NCBI RefSeq assembly: GCF_001941865.1
Contig: NZ_CP016162.1
Location: 1-64,000 of the forward strand
Source of the DNA: Pseudomonas alcaliphila JAB1
GTDB taxonomy: Bacteria > Pseudomonadota > Gammaproteobacteria > Pseudomonadales > Pseudomonadaceae
Reading direction: 5' to 3'
DNA: 64,000 nucleotides
The translations under genes and the position numbers were made by a program. The notes under the pieces are model-generated. The model ran no database searches, was not told the origin of the DNA, and saw nothing but the letters and a program-made list of their open reading frames with translations. Positions within the stretch are counted from its first letter, which is position 1; the number at the start of each line of letters is the position of its first letter. Shown here piece by piece: positions 38,312 through 47,145 of the stretch.

Positions 38312-38962
38312 ATGACCCTGATTCCTGCGTCGGTCAGTCGGCCCGTGCTGGCCGGCCTGATCGCCTTCCATATCCTCATCATCATCGCCAGCAACTACCT
38401 GGTGCAGCTGCCGATCACCCTGTTCGGCTGGCATACCACCTGGGGTGCGTTCAGCTTTCCGTTCATCTTCCTGGCCACTGACCTCACCGTGCGTCTGATC
38501 GGCAAGCATGCCGCACGGGTGGTGATCGCCCGGGTGATGCTGCCGGCGCTGCTCGCCTCCTACGTGGTGTCGGTGCTGTTCCACGAAGGCGCCTTCGGCG
38601 GCCTGATGGCGCTGGGAGAATTCAACCTGTTCGTCTTCCGTATCGCCGTGGCCAGTTTCCTGGCCTACGCCTTCGGCCAGTTGCTCGATATCCAGGTGTT
38701 CGACCGTTTGCGCCAGATGCGCCAGTGGTGGGTCGCGCCGACGGCCTCGACCATCCTCGGCAACCTGCTCGATACCTTCCTGTTCTTCTCGGTGGCCTTC
38801 TGGCGCAGCGACGATCCGTTCATGGCGGCCAACTGGGTGGAGATCGCCACGGTGGACTACGTGATCAAGCTGGCCATCAGCCTGATCCTCTTCGTGCCGC
38901 TGTACGGCATGCTGCTCAGTGCCATCGTGCGGGCGTTGCCGCAGCGTACCGCCACAGCCTGA
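38312..38962 (+). CDS. yhhQ: Queuosine precursor transporter (YhhQ, COG1738)
   Basis: 216-aa inner-membrane protein with about six hydrophobic segments. The family pattern is clear in LFGWHTTWGAFSFPFIFLATDLTVRLIGK and the region from QWWVAPTASTILGNLLDTFLFF to YVIKLAISLILFVPLYG. Imports preQ0 or preQ1 for tRNA queuosine. The ATG at 38312 is chosen: AAGGA lies 7 nt upstream, while the earlier in-frame ATG (38294) lies inside the riboswitch. It sits between doeX and doeC and has no evident link with ectoine. Confidence 0.92.
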   Translation: MTLIPASVSRPVLAGLIAFHILIIIASNYLVQLPITLFGWHTTWGAFSFPFIFLATDLTVRLIGKHAARVVIARVMLPALLASYVVSVLFHEGAFGGLMALGEFNLFVFRIAVASFLAYAFGQLLDIQVFDRLRQMRQWWVAPTASTILGNLLDTFLFFSVAFWRSDDPFMAANWVEIATVDYVIKLAISLILFVPLYGMLLSAIVRALPQRTATA

Positions 38963-38970
38963 GCTGAATC

Positions 38971-39031
38971 CGTAGCCCGGATGCAATCCGGGAATGTTCT
39001 GTGCCCTGCCCCGGATTTCATCCGGGCTACG
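38971..39031. repeat. REP-like inverted repeat (TAGCCCGGAT family)
   Basis: Arms 38971-38992 and 39010-39031 (CGTAGCCCGGATGCAATCCGGG against a nearly perfect complement), just after the yhhQ stop. It may protect or end that transcript. Confidence 0.85.
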
Positions 39032-39162
39032 CCACACGAGAATTCTCCTATTGCCCCGCCACCTTCAGAAAAAACTGCGGTAGCGCCTACCCGGCTTGGA
39101 AAAAACGCCAAGCCACCCTTCCCTAGCATGTCTCCCATGCCCATCGGCCCGGAGACATCGCC

Positions 39163-40629
39163 ATGCCCCTCGACCATCCCCTGTTGTTCAAATCGCTGTG
39201 CTATGTCGACGGTCACTGGCTGCACAGTGACGATGGCGCCAGCATCGCCGTGCACAACCCGGCCGATCAGAGCGTGATCGGCCATGTGCCGATGCTCGGT
39301 GAGAAGCAGATCACCGCCGCGGTGGACGCCGCTCAGCGCGCCTTCGCCGACTGGCGCGAGCAGAGCCTGGAAACCCGCGCGGCGCTGCTGCGGCGCTGGG
39401 CCGAACTGATCCTGCAGCATCAGGAAGACCTGGCGCGCATTCTCAGCCAGGAACAGGGCAAGCCGTTGGCCGAAGCCCGTGGCGAGATCCGCTACGCCGC
39501 CAGCTTTATCCCCTGGTTCGCCGAGGAGGCGCGCCGGCTCTATGGCCAGACCATTCCCAGCCATATTCCCGGTGCCCAGCTCGGTACGCTGAAGGAGCCG
39601 GTCGGCGTTTGCGCCCTGCTCACACCCTGGAATTTCCCCAGTGCGATGATCACCCGCAAGGCGGCTGCGGCCCTGGCCGCCGGTTGCACCGTGGTGGTCA
39701 AGCCGGCGCACGAGACGCCCTATTCCGCCTTTGCCCTGGCGCAATTGGCCGAGGAAGCCGGGCTGCCCGTCGGCGTGTTCAACGTGGTGCTGGGCGAACC
39801 GCAGATGGCCATGGAAACCCTGGTCAAGGACGTGCGGGTGCGTTCTGTGAGCTTCACCGGCTCGACCCGTGTGGGCAAGCTGGTGCTGCAGGCCGCCGCC
39901 GAGGACGTGAAGAAAGTGGCGCTGGAATTGGGCGGCAACGCGCCGCTGATCGTTTGCGCCGATGCAGACCTGGATCACGCCGTGCAGGTGGCGCTGGATG
40001 CCAAGTTCCAGACTTCCGGCCAGGACTGCTGTGCTGCCAACCGCATTCTGGTCGAGCGCCCTGTTTATGAAGAATTTCTACGGCGCTTCGCCAAGGCCGT
40101 GCGTGGCCTGCGTGTCGGCCCCGGCCAGGATGAGCGCAATCAGATCGGTCCGCTGATGCACCAGGCGGCGCTGGACGTGACGGCCGCCCGGGTCGCCGAT
40201 GCCATCGAACAGGGCGCGCGCCTGCTGGCCGGTGGTGAGCCGCATGCGCTGGGCGGCTGGTTCTGGCAGCCGACGCTGTTGGCCGACGTTACCGACAGCA
40301 TGCGCATCTACCGCGAGGAGAACTTCGCCCCCATCGCCGGCGTGCGCGCCTTCGACAACCTGGACGAGGTTGTGACCATGGCCAACGACACCGAATACGG
40401 TCTGGCCGCCTACATTTGTTCCAACCGCGTGGACGTCGTCCACCCGCTGATCCGCCGCCTCGACCACGCCATGGTCGCGGTCAACGGCACCAAGTTCACC
40501 GGCCACCCGATCCCCTTCGGTGGCATGAAAGCCTCAGGCCTCGGCCGTGAGGGCGGCACGGAAGGCTTCGAGCCCTTCGTCGAAACCAAGTACTTCTGCA
40601 TTCATCACCAGGGTCAGCGTTACTCCTGA
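39163..40629 (+). CDS. doeC: Aldehyde dehydrogenase, probable aspartate-semialdehyde dehydrogenase DoeC
   Basis: 488-aa NAD(P)-dependent aldehyde dehydrogenase. Motifs are TPWNFPSAMITRK (cofactor), SFTGSTRVGKL, catalytic Glu in LELGGNAP (about 256), and the catalytic Cys in SGQDCCAANR (residues 289-290, two Cys). Sequence type is close to succinate-semialdehyde dehydrogenase (GabD). The context with doeD and the rest of the ectoine pathway favours oxidation of aspartate semialdehyde to aspartate. A role as GabD cannot be ruled out. Confidence 0.82.
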   Translation: MPLDHPLLFKSLCYVDGHWLHSDDGASIAVHNPADQSVIGHVPMLGEKQITAAVDAAQRAFADWREQSLETRAALLRRWAELILQHQEDLARILSQEQGKPLAEARGEIRYAASFIPWFAEEARRLYGQTIPSHIPGAQLGTLKEPVGVCALLTPWNFPSAMITRKAAAALAAGCTVVVKPAHETPYSAFALAQLAEEAGLPVGVFNVVLGEPQMAMETLVKDVRVRSVSFTGSTRVGKLVLQAAAEDVKKVALELGGNAPLIVCADADLDHAVQVALDAKFQTSGQDCCAANRILVERPVYEEFLRRFAKAVRGLRVGPGQDERNQIGPLMHQAALDVTAARVADAIEQGARLLAGGEPHALGGWFWQPTLLADVTDSMRIYREENFAPIAGVRAFDNLDEVVTMANDTEYGLAAYICSNRVDVVHPLIRRLDHAMVAVNGTKFTGHPIPFGGMKASGLGREGGTEGFEPFVETKYFCIHHQGQRYS

Positions 40630-40644
40630 TGATCCAGAGTGCGG

Positions 40645-40753
40645 GTGGGAGGGGCTTTAGCCGCGACTGACCTTACAGGCGCATCGCGGCTACGACTGTA
40701 TGGATGCAGGAGGTAGAGCGAAGCAGGATGCCCGAGCCGAAAGCCCCTCCCAC
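40645..40753. repeat. Paired REP-like repeats (GGAGGGGCTTTAGCC family)
   Basis: GTGGGAGGGGCTTTAGCCGCGA near 40645-40666 and AAAGCCCCTCCCAC at 40740-40753 in opposite orientation, with an inner CGCATCGCGGCTACG stretch, between doeC and doeD. Confidence 0.8.
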
Positions 40754-40805
40754 GAGCGTGTGAATTACCTTTAACGCTACCTCAGCGAATTAGATGGAGA
40801 TCGCC

Positions 40806-42182
40806 ATGACCGACTACCAGAACCTGTTCGAGCAGGACCGTGCCCACTTCATGCACCCGTCCACCCACGCTCACGACCACGCCAGCGGCGCGCTCAAGGG
40901 CCGCATCATCACCGGTGCTTCCGGCATCCGTATTCGTGACCATGAAGGCCGCGAGCTGCTCGACGCCTTCGCCGGCCTGTACTGCGTGAACATCGGCTAC
41001 GGCCGCACCGAGGTGGCCGAAGCCATCTACAAACAGGCCAAGGAGTTGGCTTACTACCACACCTACGTGGGTCACTCGACCGAGGCCATCATCGAGCTGT
41101 CGGCGCGCATCATCGATTGGGCGCCCAAGGGCATGAAGAAGGTCTACTACGGCCTCTCCGGCTCGGACGCCAACGAGACCCAGATCAAGCTGGTGCGTTA
41201 CTACAACAACGTGCTCGGCCGTCCGGCGAAGAAGAAGATCATCTCCCGCCAGCGCGGCTACCACGGCTCGGGCATCATGACCGGCAGCCTCACCGGCCTG
41301 GCCAGCTTCCACCAGCACTTCGACCTGCCTCACGCGGATATCAAGCACGCCGCCTGCCCGCACTTCTACAAGGCGCCGGCTGGCATGGATGAAGCGGCCT
41401 TCGTGCGCCACTGCGCCGAGGACCTGGAGCGTCTGATCCTCGCCGAAGGGCCGGATACCGTGGCCGCCTTTATCGGCGAGCCGGTGATGGGCACTGGCGG
41501 CATTATCGTCCCGCCCACCGGTTACTGGCAGGCGATCCAGGCGGTGCTCGACAAGTACGACATCCTGCTGATCGCTGACGAAGTGGTCTGCGCCTTCGGC
41601 CGTCTGGGCACGCCGATGGGCAGCCAGATGTTCGGCATGCAGCCGGATCTGATCACCACGGCCAAGGGCCTGACCAGCGCCTATGCGCCGTTGTCAGCGG
41701 TGATTGTCGGCGAGAAGGTGTGGAACGTGATCGACGAGGCCTCCAGCCGCGACGGTGCCATGGGCCATGGCTGGACTTATTCCGGCCACCCGATCTGCGC
41801 CGCCGCTGCGTTGGCTAACCTGGATATTCTCGAAAAGGAAAATATCTCTGCCAACGCCGCCGACGTCGGCGCCTACCTCAACCAGCAACTGCGCCAGACC
41901 TTCGAAGGCCATCCACTGGTGGGCGAAGTGCGTGGTGTCGGCATGCTCGCCGCGCTGGAGTTCATGGCTGACAAGGAGGCGCGCACGCCATTCGACCCGG
42001 CGCTCAAGGTCGGCCCGCGGGTTTCCGCTGCCTGCCTGGAACGCGGCATGATCGCCCGCGCCATGCCGCACGGCGATATCCTCGGCTTCGCCCCGCCGCT
42101 GGTGCTGACCAAGGCTGAGGCAGACGAGGTAGTGGGGATCGCCAAGGCGGCGGTGGATGCAGTGGCCAGCGAGGTGCTTTGA
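40806..42182 (+). CDS. doeD: Diaminobutyrate aminotransferase DoeD (class III aminotransferase)
   Basis: 458-aa PLP enzyme of the omega-aminotransferase family. PLP-Lys is Lys287 in TTAKGLTSAYAPL; LLIADEVVCAFGRLG gives the Asp that holds the pyridine N; GLSGSDANETQIK binds phosphate. In the ectoine pathway it turns diaminobutyrate into aspartate semialdehyde, the DoeC substrate. ATG 40806 has GGAG 6 nt upstream; an in-frame ATG 12 bp earlier (40794) overlaps that site. Other omega-aminotransferase substrates are possible; the call rests on context. Confidence 0.85.
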   Translation: MTDYQNLFEQDRAHFMHPSTHAHDHASGALKGRIITGASGIRIRDHEGRELLDAFAGLYCVNIGYGRTEVAEAIYKQAKELAYYHTYVGHSTEAIIELSARIIDWAPKGMKKVYYGLSGSDANETQIKLVRYYNNVLGRPAKKKIISRQRGYHGSGIMTGSLTGLASFHQHFDLPHADIKHAACPHFYKAPAGMDEAAFVRHCAEDLERLILAEGPDTVAAFIGEPVMGTGGIIVPPTGYWQAIQAVLDKYDILLIADEVVCAFGRLGTPMGSQMFGMQPDLITTAKGLTSAYAPLSAVIVGEKVWNVIDEASSRDGAMGHGWTYSGHPICAAAALANLDILEKENISANAADVGAYLNQQLRQTFEGHPLVGEVRGVGMLAALEFMADKEARTPFDPALKVGPRVSAACLERGMIARAMPHGDILGFAPPLVLTKAEADEVVGIAKAAVDAVASEVL

Positions 42183-42209
42183 GCTCGCTAGAGCGGTAGG
42201 TTGCCGTCC

Positions 42210-42352
42210 TGTGGGAGGGGCTTCAGCCGCGACGGCTTGAGCCCTGAGCCCGGATCGGCGACCTCCAGGAATGCCCAGAAGCTCGCCGCTGAAGCGCCTC
42301 CCACAGTCCGTGGGGGCTTTTCGTGAGCCTGTGGGAGGGGCTTTAGCCGCGA
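42210..42352. repeat. Cluster of three REP-like repeats, one overlapping a gene end
   Basis: Copies of TGTGGGAGGGGCTTNAGCCGCGA at 42210-42232 and 42330-42352, plus an inverted copy (GAAGCGCCTCCCACA) around 42291-42305. The last copy overlaps the 3' end and stop codon of the minus-strand TPR gene. Sited in the convergent gap after doeD. Confidence 0.85.
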
Positions 42353-42669
42353 TTGCTTCCCAGCTTGTCCAGCTTGCGCAGAAACACGGTCATTTCTTTT
42401 TCGGCCTGCTTGTCACCCTTGGCCTGGGCAGCGGCTATGCCCTGCTGCCAGGCCTGGCGTGCTGCCTCGGTGTTGCCTTCGGCCTGCAGCGCCTTGCCCA
42501 GCAGTTTCCAGGCAGCGGAATAGCCGGGGTCGAACTCCACGCAGCGTTGCAGGTGCTCGGCCGCCTGTGTGGCGTTACCACCATCCAGGTGGGCCTTGCC
42601 CAGGCCGAAACGCAGCAGGGCGTTGTCCATGCCCTTGGCCAGCATCTTTTCCAGTGCCTCAGTGCTCAC
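42343..42669 (-). CDS. Small tetratricopeptide repeat protein
   Basis: 108 aa with two or three TPR units (LLRFGLGKAHLDGGNATQAAEHLQRCVEFDP and YSAAWKLLGKALQAEGNTEAARQAWQQGI). Probably a cytoplasmic scaffold; function unknown. A homologue occupies this position before trkA in P. aeruginosa. The last codons (NRG, stop) are written by a REP element, so the C-terminus is probably a recent change. Confidence 0.85.
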   Translation of the reverse strand: MSTEALEKMLAKGMDNALLRFGLGKAHLDGGNATQAAEHLQRCVEFDPGYSAAWKLLGKALQAEGNTEAARQAWQQGIAAAQAKGDKQAEKEMTVFLRKLDKLGSNRG

Positions 42670-42704
42670 AGGGAGTCTCCTTCGCCGGCCTCGCTGGTGT
42701 CGAT

Positions 42705-42773
42705 TGTAGGAGCGAGCTCTGCTCGCGAATCTCAGGCGCTCGAAAAGCTTCGCGAGCAGAGCTCGCTCCTACG
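42705..42773. repeat. REP-like inverted repeat (GTAGGAGCGAGCTC family)
   Basis: Arms TGTAGGAGCGAGCTCTGCTCGCGAA (42705-42729) and its near-perfect complement (42749-42773), between the TPR gene and trkA. Confidence 0.88.
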
Positions 42774-42792
42774 AGATTTGTCTTCTCTAGCT

Positions 42793-44166
42793 TCAGAAGA
42801 ACGTCAGACCCGCCTGGAACAGGCGCTCGACGTCGCGGATGTACTTCTTGTCGACCAGGAACAGGATCACGTGGTCGCCGGACTCGATCACCGTATTGTC
42901 GTGGGCGATCAGCACCTGTTCGTCGCGGATGATGGCGCCAATGGTGGTGCTCGGTGGCAGGGCGATGTCTTCGATGGCACGGCCGATCACCTTGCTCGAT
43001 TTGGCGTCGCCATGGGCGATCACTTCCAGCGCCTCGGCGGCGCCACGGCGCAGGCTGTGCACGCTTTCGATATCGCCACGGCGCACGTGGGTCAGCAGGG
43101 TACCGATGGTGGCCAACTGCGGGCTGATGGCGATGTCGATCTCGCCGCCCTGCACCAGGTCGACATAGGCCGGGTTGTTGATGATGGTCATCACCTTGCG
43201 CGCACCCAGGCGCTTGGCCAGCAGCGACGACATGATGTTGGCCTCGTCGTCGTTGGTCAGGGCGAGGAAGATGTCGGCATCGTTGATGTTCTCTTCCACC
43301 AGCAGGTCGCGATCCGAGGCGCTGCCCTGCAGCACGATGGTGCTGTCGAGGTTCTCCGACAGGTAGCGGCAGCGCGCCGGGTTCATCTCGATGATCTTCA
43401 CCTGGTAGCGGCTTTCGATGGCCTCGGCCAGACGTTCGCCAATATTGCCGCCGCCAGCGATCACCACGCGCTTGTAGCTGTCCTCGAGACGGCGCATTTC
43501 GCTCATCACTGCACGGATGTGCGCCTTGGCGGCGATGAAGAACACTTCGTCATCGGCCTCGATCACGGTGTCGCCCTTGGGTATGATCGGCCGGTTGCGG
43601 CGGAAGATCGCCGCGACGCGGGTGTCGACGTTGGGCATGTGCTGGCGCAGCTGGCGCAGTTGCTGGCCCACCAGCGGGCCGCCGTAGTAGGCCTTGACCG
43701 CCACCAGCTGCGCCTTGCCTTCGGCGAAGTCGATCACCTGCAGGGCGCCGGGGTATTCGATCAGGCGCTTGATGTAGTTGGTCACCACCTGCTCGGGGCT
43801 GATCAGTACGTCGACCGGAATCGCTTCGTTGTCGAACAGCGCCTCGCGGGTCAGGTAGGCCGCCTCGCGCACCCGGGCGATCTTGGTCGGCGTGTGGAAC
43901 AGGGTGTAGGCCACCTGACAGGCCATCATGTTGACTTCGTCGCTGTTGGTCACCGCCACCAGCATGTCGGCATCATCAGCGCCGGCTTGGCGTAGCACGG
44001 TGGGGAAGGAGCCCTTGCCCTGCACGGTGCGGATGTCCAGGCGGTCGCCGAGGTCGCGCAGGCGGTCGCCATCTGTGTCGACCACGGTGATGTCGTTGGC
44101 CTCGCTGGCGAGGTGTTCGGCCAGGGTGCCGCCCACTTGGCCGGCGCCGAGAATGATGATTTTCAC
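42793..44166 (-). CDS. trkA: Trk system potassium transporter regulatory subunit TrkA
   Basis: 457-aa peripheral membrane protein that binds NAD(H) and gates TrkH/TrkG potassium uptake. Two RCK units are evident: Rossmann motifs [14 protein letters not shown] (about 7-20) and [14 protein letters not shown] (about 240), each followed by a TrkA-C domain. It is the last of the def-fmt-rsmB-trkA run on the minus strand, 11 bp after rsmB. Confidence 0.97.
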   Translation of the reverse strand: MKIIILGAGQVGGTLAEHLASEANDITVVDTDGDRLRDLGDRLDIRTVQGKGSFPTVLRQAGADDADMLVAVTNSDEVNMMACQVAYTLFHTPTKIARVREAAYLTREALFDNEAIPVDVLISPEQVVTNYIKRLIEYPGALQVIDFAEGKAQLVAVKAYYGGPLVGQQLRQLRQHMPNVDTRVAAIFRRNRPIIPKGDTVIEADDEVFFIAAKAHIRAVMSEMRRLEDSYKRVVIAGGGNIGERLAEAIESRYQVKIIEMNPARCRYLSENLDSTIVLQGSASDRDLLVEENINDADIFLALTNDDEANIMSSLLAKRLGARKVMTIINNPAYVDLVQGGEIDIAISPQLATIGTLLTHVRRGDIESVHSLRRGAAEALEVIAHGDAKSSKVIGRAIEDIALPPSTTIGAIIRDEQVLIAHDNTVIESGDHVILFLVDKKYIRDVERLFQAGLTFF

Positions 44167-44177
44167 TGATCGCTCCG

Positions 44178-45491
44178 TTAGCTGTGGCTGGTCACAGCGG
44201 TCTTTATCAGCTTGGCATAGTAGAAGCCGTCGTGGCCGTCCAGCTGTGGCAGCAACTGGCGACCGTGGGCTGGCTGCAGGCCGAACTCGCCAGCGATGGC
44301 GACTTCCTGCGCGTCGGGGGTGCGGGCGAGGAAGGCGGCGATGGTCTCGCTATTTTCCGTTGGCAGCACCGAACAGGTGGCGTAGAGCAGAATGCCGCCA
44401 GGCGCCAGGGTCGGCCACAGGGCGTCGAGCAGCTCGCCCTGTAGCTGGGCCAGGGCGGGAATGTCTTCAGGTTTGCGAGTCAGCTTTATGTCCGGATGAC
44501 GGCGGATCACCCCGGTGGCCGAGCACGGCGCGTCGAGCAGGATGCGCTGGAATGGCCGGCCGTCCCACCAGGCGCCGGTATCGCGGCCGTCGGCGGCGAT
44601 CAGGGTGGCTTTCAGATGCAGGCGGTCGAGATTCTCGCGTACGCGCGCCAGGCGCTTGGCTTCCAGATCCACGGCGACCACTTCGCCCAGGCCGGGCTCG
44701 ACTTCCAGCAGGTGGCAAGTCTTGCCGCCCGGCGCGGCGCAGGCGTCCAGCACACGTTGGCCAGGCGCCAGCTCGAGCAGGTCGGCGGCCAGTTGCGCGG
44801 CTTCGTCCTGCACGCTGACGCGGCCATCCTTGAAGCCGGGCAGGGTGGTCACGTCGCAAGGTTGCAGCAGGCGCACGCCGTCGCGACTGAAGGTGCAGGG
44901 CTCGGCTTCGATGCCAGCCTCGCGCAGCTCGTTGAGGTAGGCGTCGCGGCTGCCGTGGCGGCGATTGACGCGCAGGATCAGCGGCGGATGCGCGTTGTTG
45001 GCGGCGCAGATGGCCTGCCAGTGCTGCGGCCAATGCGCCTTGAGCGCCTTCTGCAGCCAGCGCGGGTGGGCGCTGTGTAGCACCGGGTCGCGATCCAGTT
45101 CGGCGAACAGCGCTTCATGCTCGCGCTGGGCGCGGCGCAACACGGCATTGAGCAGTCCCTTGGCCCAGGGCTTTTTCAACGCGCCGGCGCAGCCGACCGT
45201 TTCGCCGATGGCAGCGTGTTCGGGGATGCGGCTGTGCAGCAACTGATAGAGGCCGATCAGCAGGAGCGCTTCCACGTCCTTGTCGGCAGCCTTGAAGGGT
45301 TTTTCCAGCAGTTTGTCGGCCAGCAGCTGCAGGCGTGGCTGCCAGCGGGCGGCGCCGAAGGCCAGGTCCTGCGCCAGGGCGCGGTCGTGGTGCTCGACCT
45401 TGTCCAATTGCGGCGGCAGGCTGCTGCCCAGCGAGGCCTTGCCGGACAGCACGGCAGTCAGGGCGCGGGCTGCAGCCAGGCGAGGATTCAT
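44178..45491 (-). CDS. rsmB: 16S rRNA (cytosine-967-C5)-methyltransferase RsmB
   Basis: 437 aa: an N-terminal NusB-like RNA-binding domain (about 1-140) and a C-terminal methyltransferase. SAM motif [15 protein letters not shown]; the two Cys of the m5C mechanism are in [12 protein letters not shown] and [11 protein letters not shown]. Its ATG overlaps the fmt stop (ATGA). Modifies 16S rRNA during ribosome assembly. Gene order matches other Pseudomonas. Confidence 0.96.
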   Translation of the reverse strand: MNPRLAAARALTAVLSGKASLGSSLPPQLDKVEHHDRALAQDLAFGAARWQPRLQLLADKLLEKPFKAADKDVEALLLIGLYQLLHSRIPEHAAIGETVGCAGALKKPWAKGLLNAVLRRAQREHEALFAELDRDPVLHSAHPRWLQKALKAHWPQHWQAICAANNAHPPLILRVNRRHGSRDAYLNELREAGIEAEPCTFSRDGVRLLQPCDVTTLPGFKDGRVSVQDEAAQLAADLLELAPGQRVLDACAAPGGKTCHLLEVEPGLGEVVAVDLEAKRLARVRENLDRLHLKATLIAADGRDTGAWWDGRPFQRILLDAPCSATGVIRRHPDIKLTRKPEDIPALAQLQGELLDALWPTLAPGGILLYATCSVLPTENSETIAAFLARTPDAQEVAIAGEFGLQPAHGRQLLPQLDGHDGFYYAKLIKTAVTSHS

Positions 45492-46432
45492 TGACCGAGC
45501 ACCAGGCCGGGCGCGAACTGCTCGCGGCGGCTGTTATAGAGGTCGGCGAACGCCAGCGGCTTACCGCCGGGCAGCTGCAGGCGAGTCAGGCGCAGCGCGC
45601 CTTCGCCGCAGGCCACGGTCAGACCGCTCTTGTCGGCGGCGAGAATGCTGCCAGGTGCGCCCCTGCCCTCGCCCAGTTCGGCGGTATGCACCTTGAGTGC
45701 ATCGCCGTTCAGCGTGGTGTGGCAGATCGGCCAGGGGTGGAAGGCGCGCACCAAGCGCTCCAATTCCACGGCCGGGCGGCTGAAGTCCAGAAGCGCTTCT
45801 TCCTTGTTCAGCTTGTGTGCGTAATTGGCCAGGGCATCGTCCTGCACTTCGCCCTTCAGCGTGCCGGCAGCCAGGCCGGCGATGGCGGCAAGCACGGCAG
45901 GCGGACCGAGTTTGGCCAGGCGGTCATGCAGGCTGCCGCCGGTATCGGCGGGACCGATCGGCGTGCTGACCTTGAGCAGCATCGGTCCGGTGTCCAGGCC
46001 CGCTTCCATTTGCATCACGGTGACGCCACTCTCGGCATCGCCGGCCTGCACCGCGCGCTGGATCGGCGCTGCGCCACGCCAGCGTGGCAGCAAGGAGGCG
46101 TGACTGTTGATGCAGCCCAGGCGCGGAGTGTCGAGCACCGCCTGCGGCAGGATCAGGCCGTAGGCGACTACTACCATCAGGTCCGGTTGCAGCGCCGCCA
46201 GCTCGGCCTGAGCCTCTTCATTGCGCAGGCTGGCCGGCTGATAGACCGGAATGCCGTGCTCGACGGCGAGCTGCTTGACCGGGCTCGGCATCAGCTTCTG
46301 GCCGCGGCCGGCCGGGCGATCCGGCTGGGTGTAGACGGCGACGATCTGGTGCGGGCTGGCCAGCAGGGCCTTGAGGTGCTCGGCGGCGAATTCCGGGGTG
46401 CCGGCAAAGACGATACGCAATGAGTCAGACAT
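45488..46432 (-). CDS. fmt: Methionyl-tRNA formyltransferase
   Basis: 314-aa enzyme that formylates initiator Met-tRNA using 10-formyl-THF. N-terminal [12 protein letters not shown] and the core [15 protein letters not shown] with the catalytic Asn/His region (NSHASLLP). The C-terminal domain (about 205-314) binds tRNA. It pairs with def (start of the N-formyl cycle) and overlaps rsmB by 4 bp. Confidence 0.97.
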   Translation of the reverse strand: MSDSLRIVFAGTPEFAAEHLKALLASPHQIVAVYTQPDRPAGRGQKLMPSPVKQLAVEHGIPVYQPASLRNEEAQAELAALQPDLMVVVAYGLILPQAVLDTPRLGCINSHASLLPRWRGAAPIQRAVQAGDAESGVTVMQMEAGLDTGPMLLKVSTPIGPADTGGSLHDRLAKLGPPAVLAAIAGLAAGTLKGEVQDDALANYAHKLNKEEALLDFSRPAVELERLVRAFHPWPICHTTLNGDALKVHTAELGEGRGAPGSILAADKSGLTVACGEGALRLTRLQLPGGKPLAFADLYNSRREQFAPGLVLGQ

Positions 46433-46442
46433 GAGAGCTCGC

Positions 46443-46473
46443 TAAAAGAAAAAGGCTTGCCGTGGCAAGCCTT
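46443..46473 (-). terminator. Rho-independent terminator between def and fmt
   Basis: On the minus strand a 10-bp stem AAGGCTTGCC/GGCAAGCCTT is followed by TTTCTTTT. It lies 12 bp after the def stop and before fmt, so it may attenuate transcription from def into fmt-rsmB-trkA rather than isolate them. Confidence 0.65.
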
Positions 46474-46485
46474 CTGAATCGGGCG

Positions 46486-46992
46486 TCAGGCGCGCTGACG
46501 ATGCTGTTTTTCCAGCTTCTTCTTGATGCGGTCGCGCTTGAGGTTGGACAGGTAATCCACAAACAGCTTGCCGTTGAGGTGATCGCACTCGTGCTGTATG
46601 CACACGGCCAGCAGGCCTTCGGCAATCAGCTCATAGGGCTGGCCGTCGCGATCCAGCGCCTTGATCTTGACCTTCTGCGGGCGATCGACGTTTTCGTAGA
46701 AGCCGGGCACCGACAGGCAGCCTTCCTGGTACTGGTCCATCTCGTCGGTCAACGACTCGAACTCGGGGTTGATGAATACCCGCGGTTCGGACTTGTCCTC
46801 TGACAGGTCCATGACCACCACGCGCTTGTGCACGTTGACCTGCGTCGCCGCCAGGCCGATACCAGGAGCGTCATACATGGTCTCGAACATGTCGTCGACC
46901 AGCTGACGGATGGAGTCATCCACAACGTCCACCGGTTTGGCGATGGTACGCAGGCGTGGATCAGGAAATTCAAGGATATTCAGGATCGCCAT
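46486..46992 (-). CDS. def: Peptide deformylase
   Basis: 168-aa metalloenzyme that removes the formyl group from nascent proteins. All three motifs are present: [19 protein letters not shown] and the metal-binding [16 protein letters not shown] (HExxH type). Divergent from tsaP. Usual length and position before fmt. Confidence 0.98.
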   Translation of the reverse strand: MAILNILEFPDPRLRTIAKPVDVVDDSIRQLVDDMFETMYDAPGIGLAATQVNVHKRVVVMDLSEDKSEPRVFINPEFESLTDEMDQYQEGCLSVPGFYENVDRPQKVKIKALDRDGQPYELIAEGLLAVCIQHECDHLNGKLFVDYLSNLKRDRIKKKLEKQHRQRA

Positions 46993-47145
46993 ATGCGTTT
47001 GTGATGCACTTGTGGAATAAAGTCAAAATCCGCTGCTAAGATGATGAACAGCATTGAAAAACGGCTTCACGCCGCGTATTCAGCGGGTTTGGCACGCGGC
47101 GCTAGGGCGCTTCACGTGAAGGCACATAATAAAGGGATTCACCGT

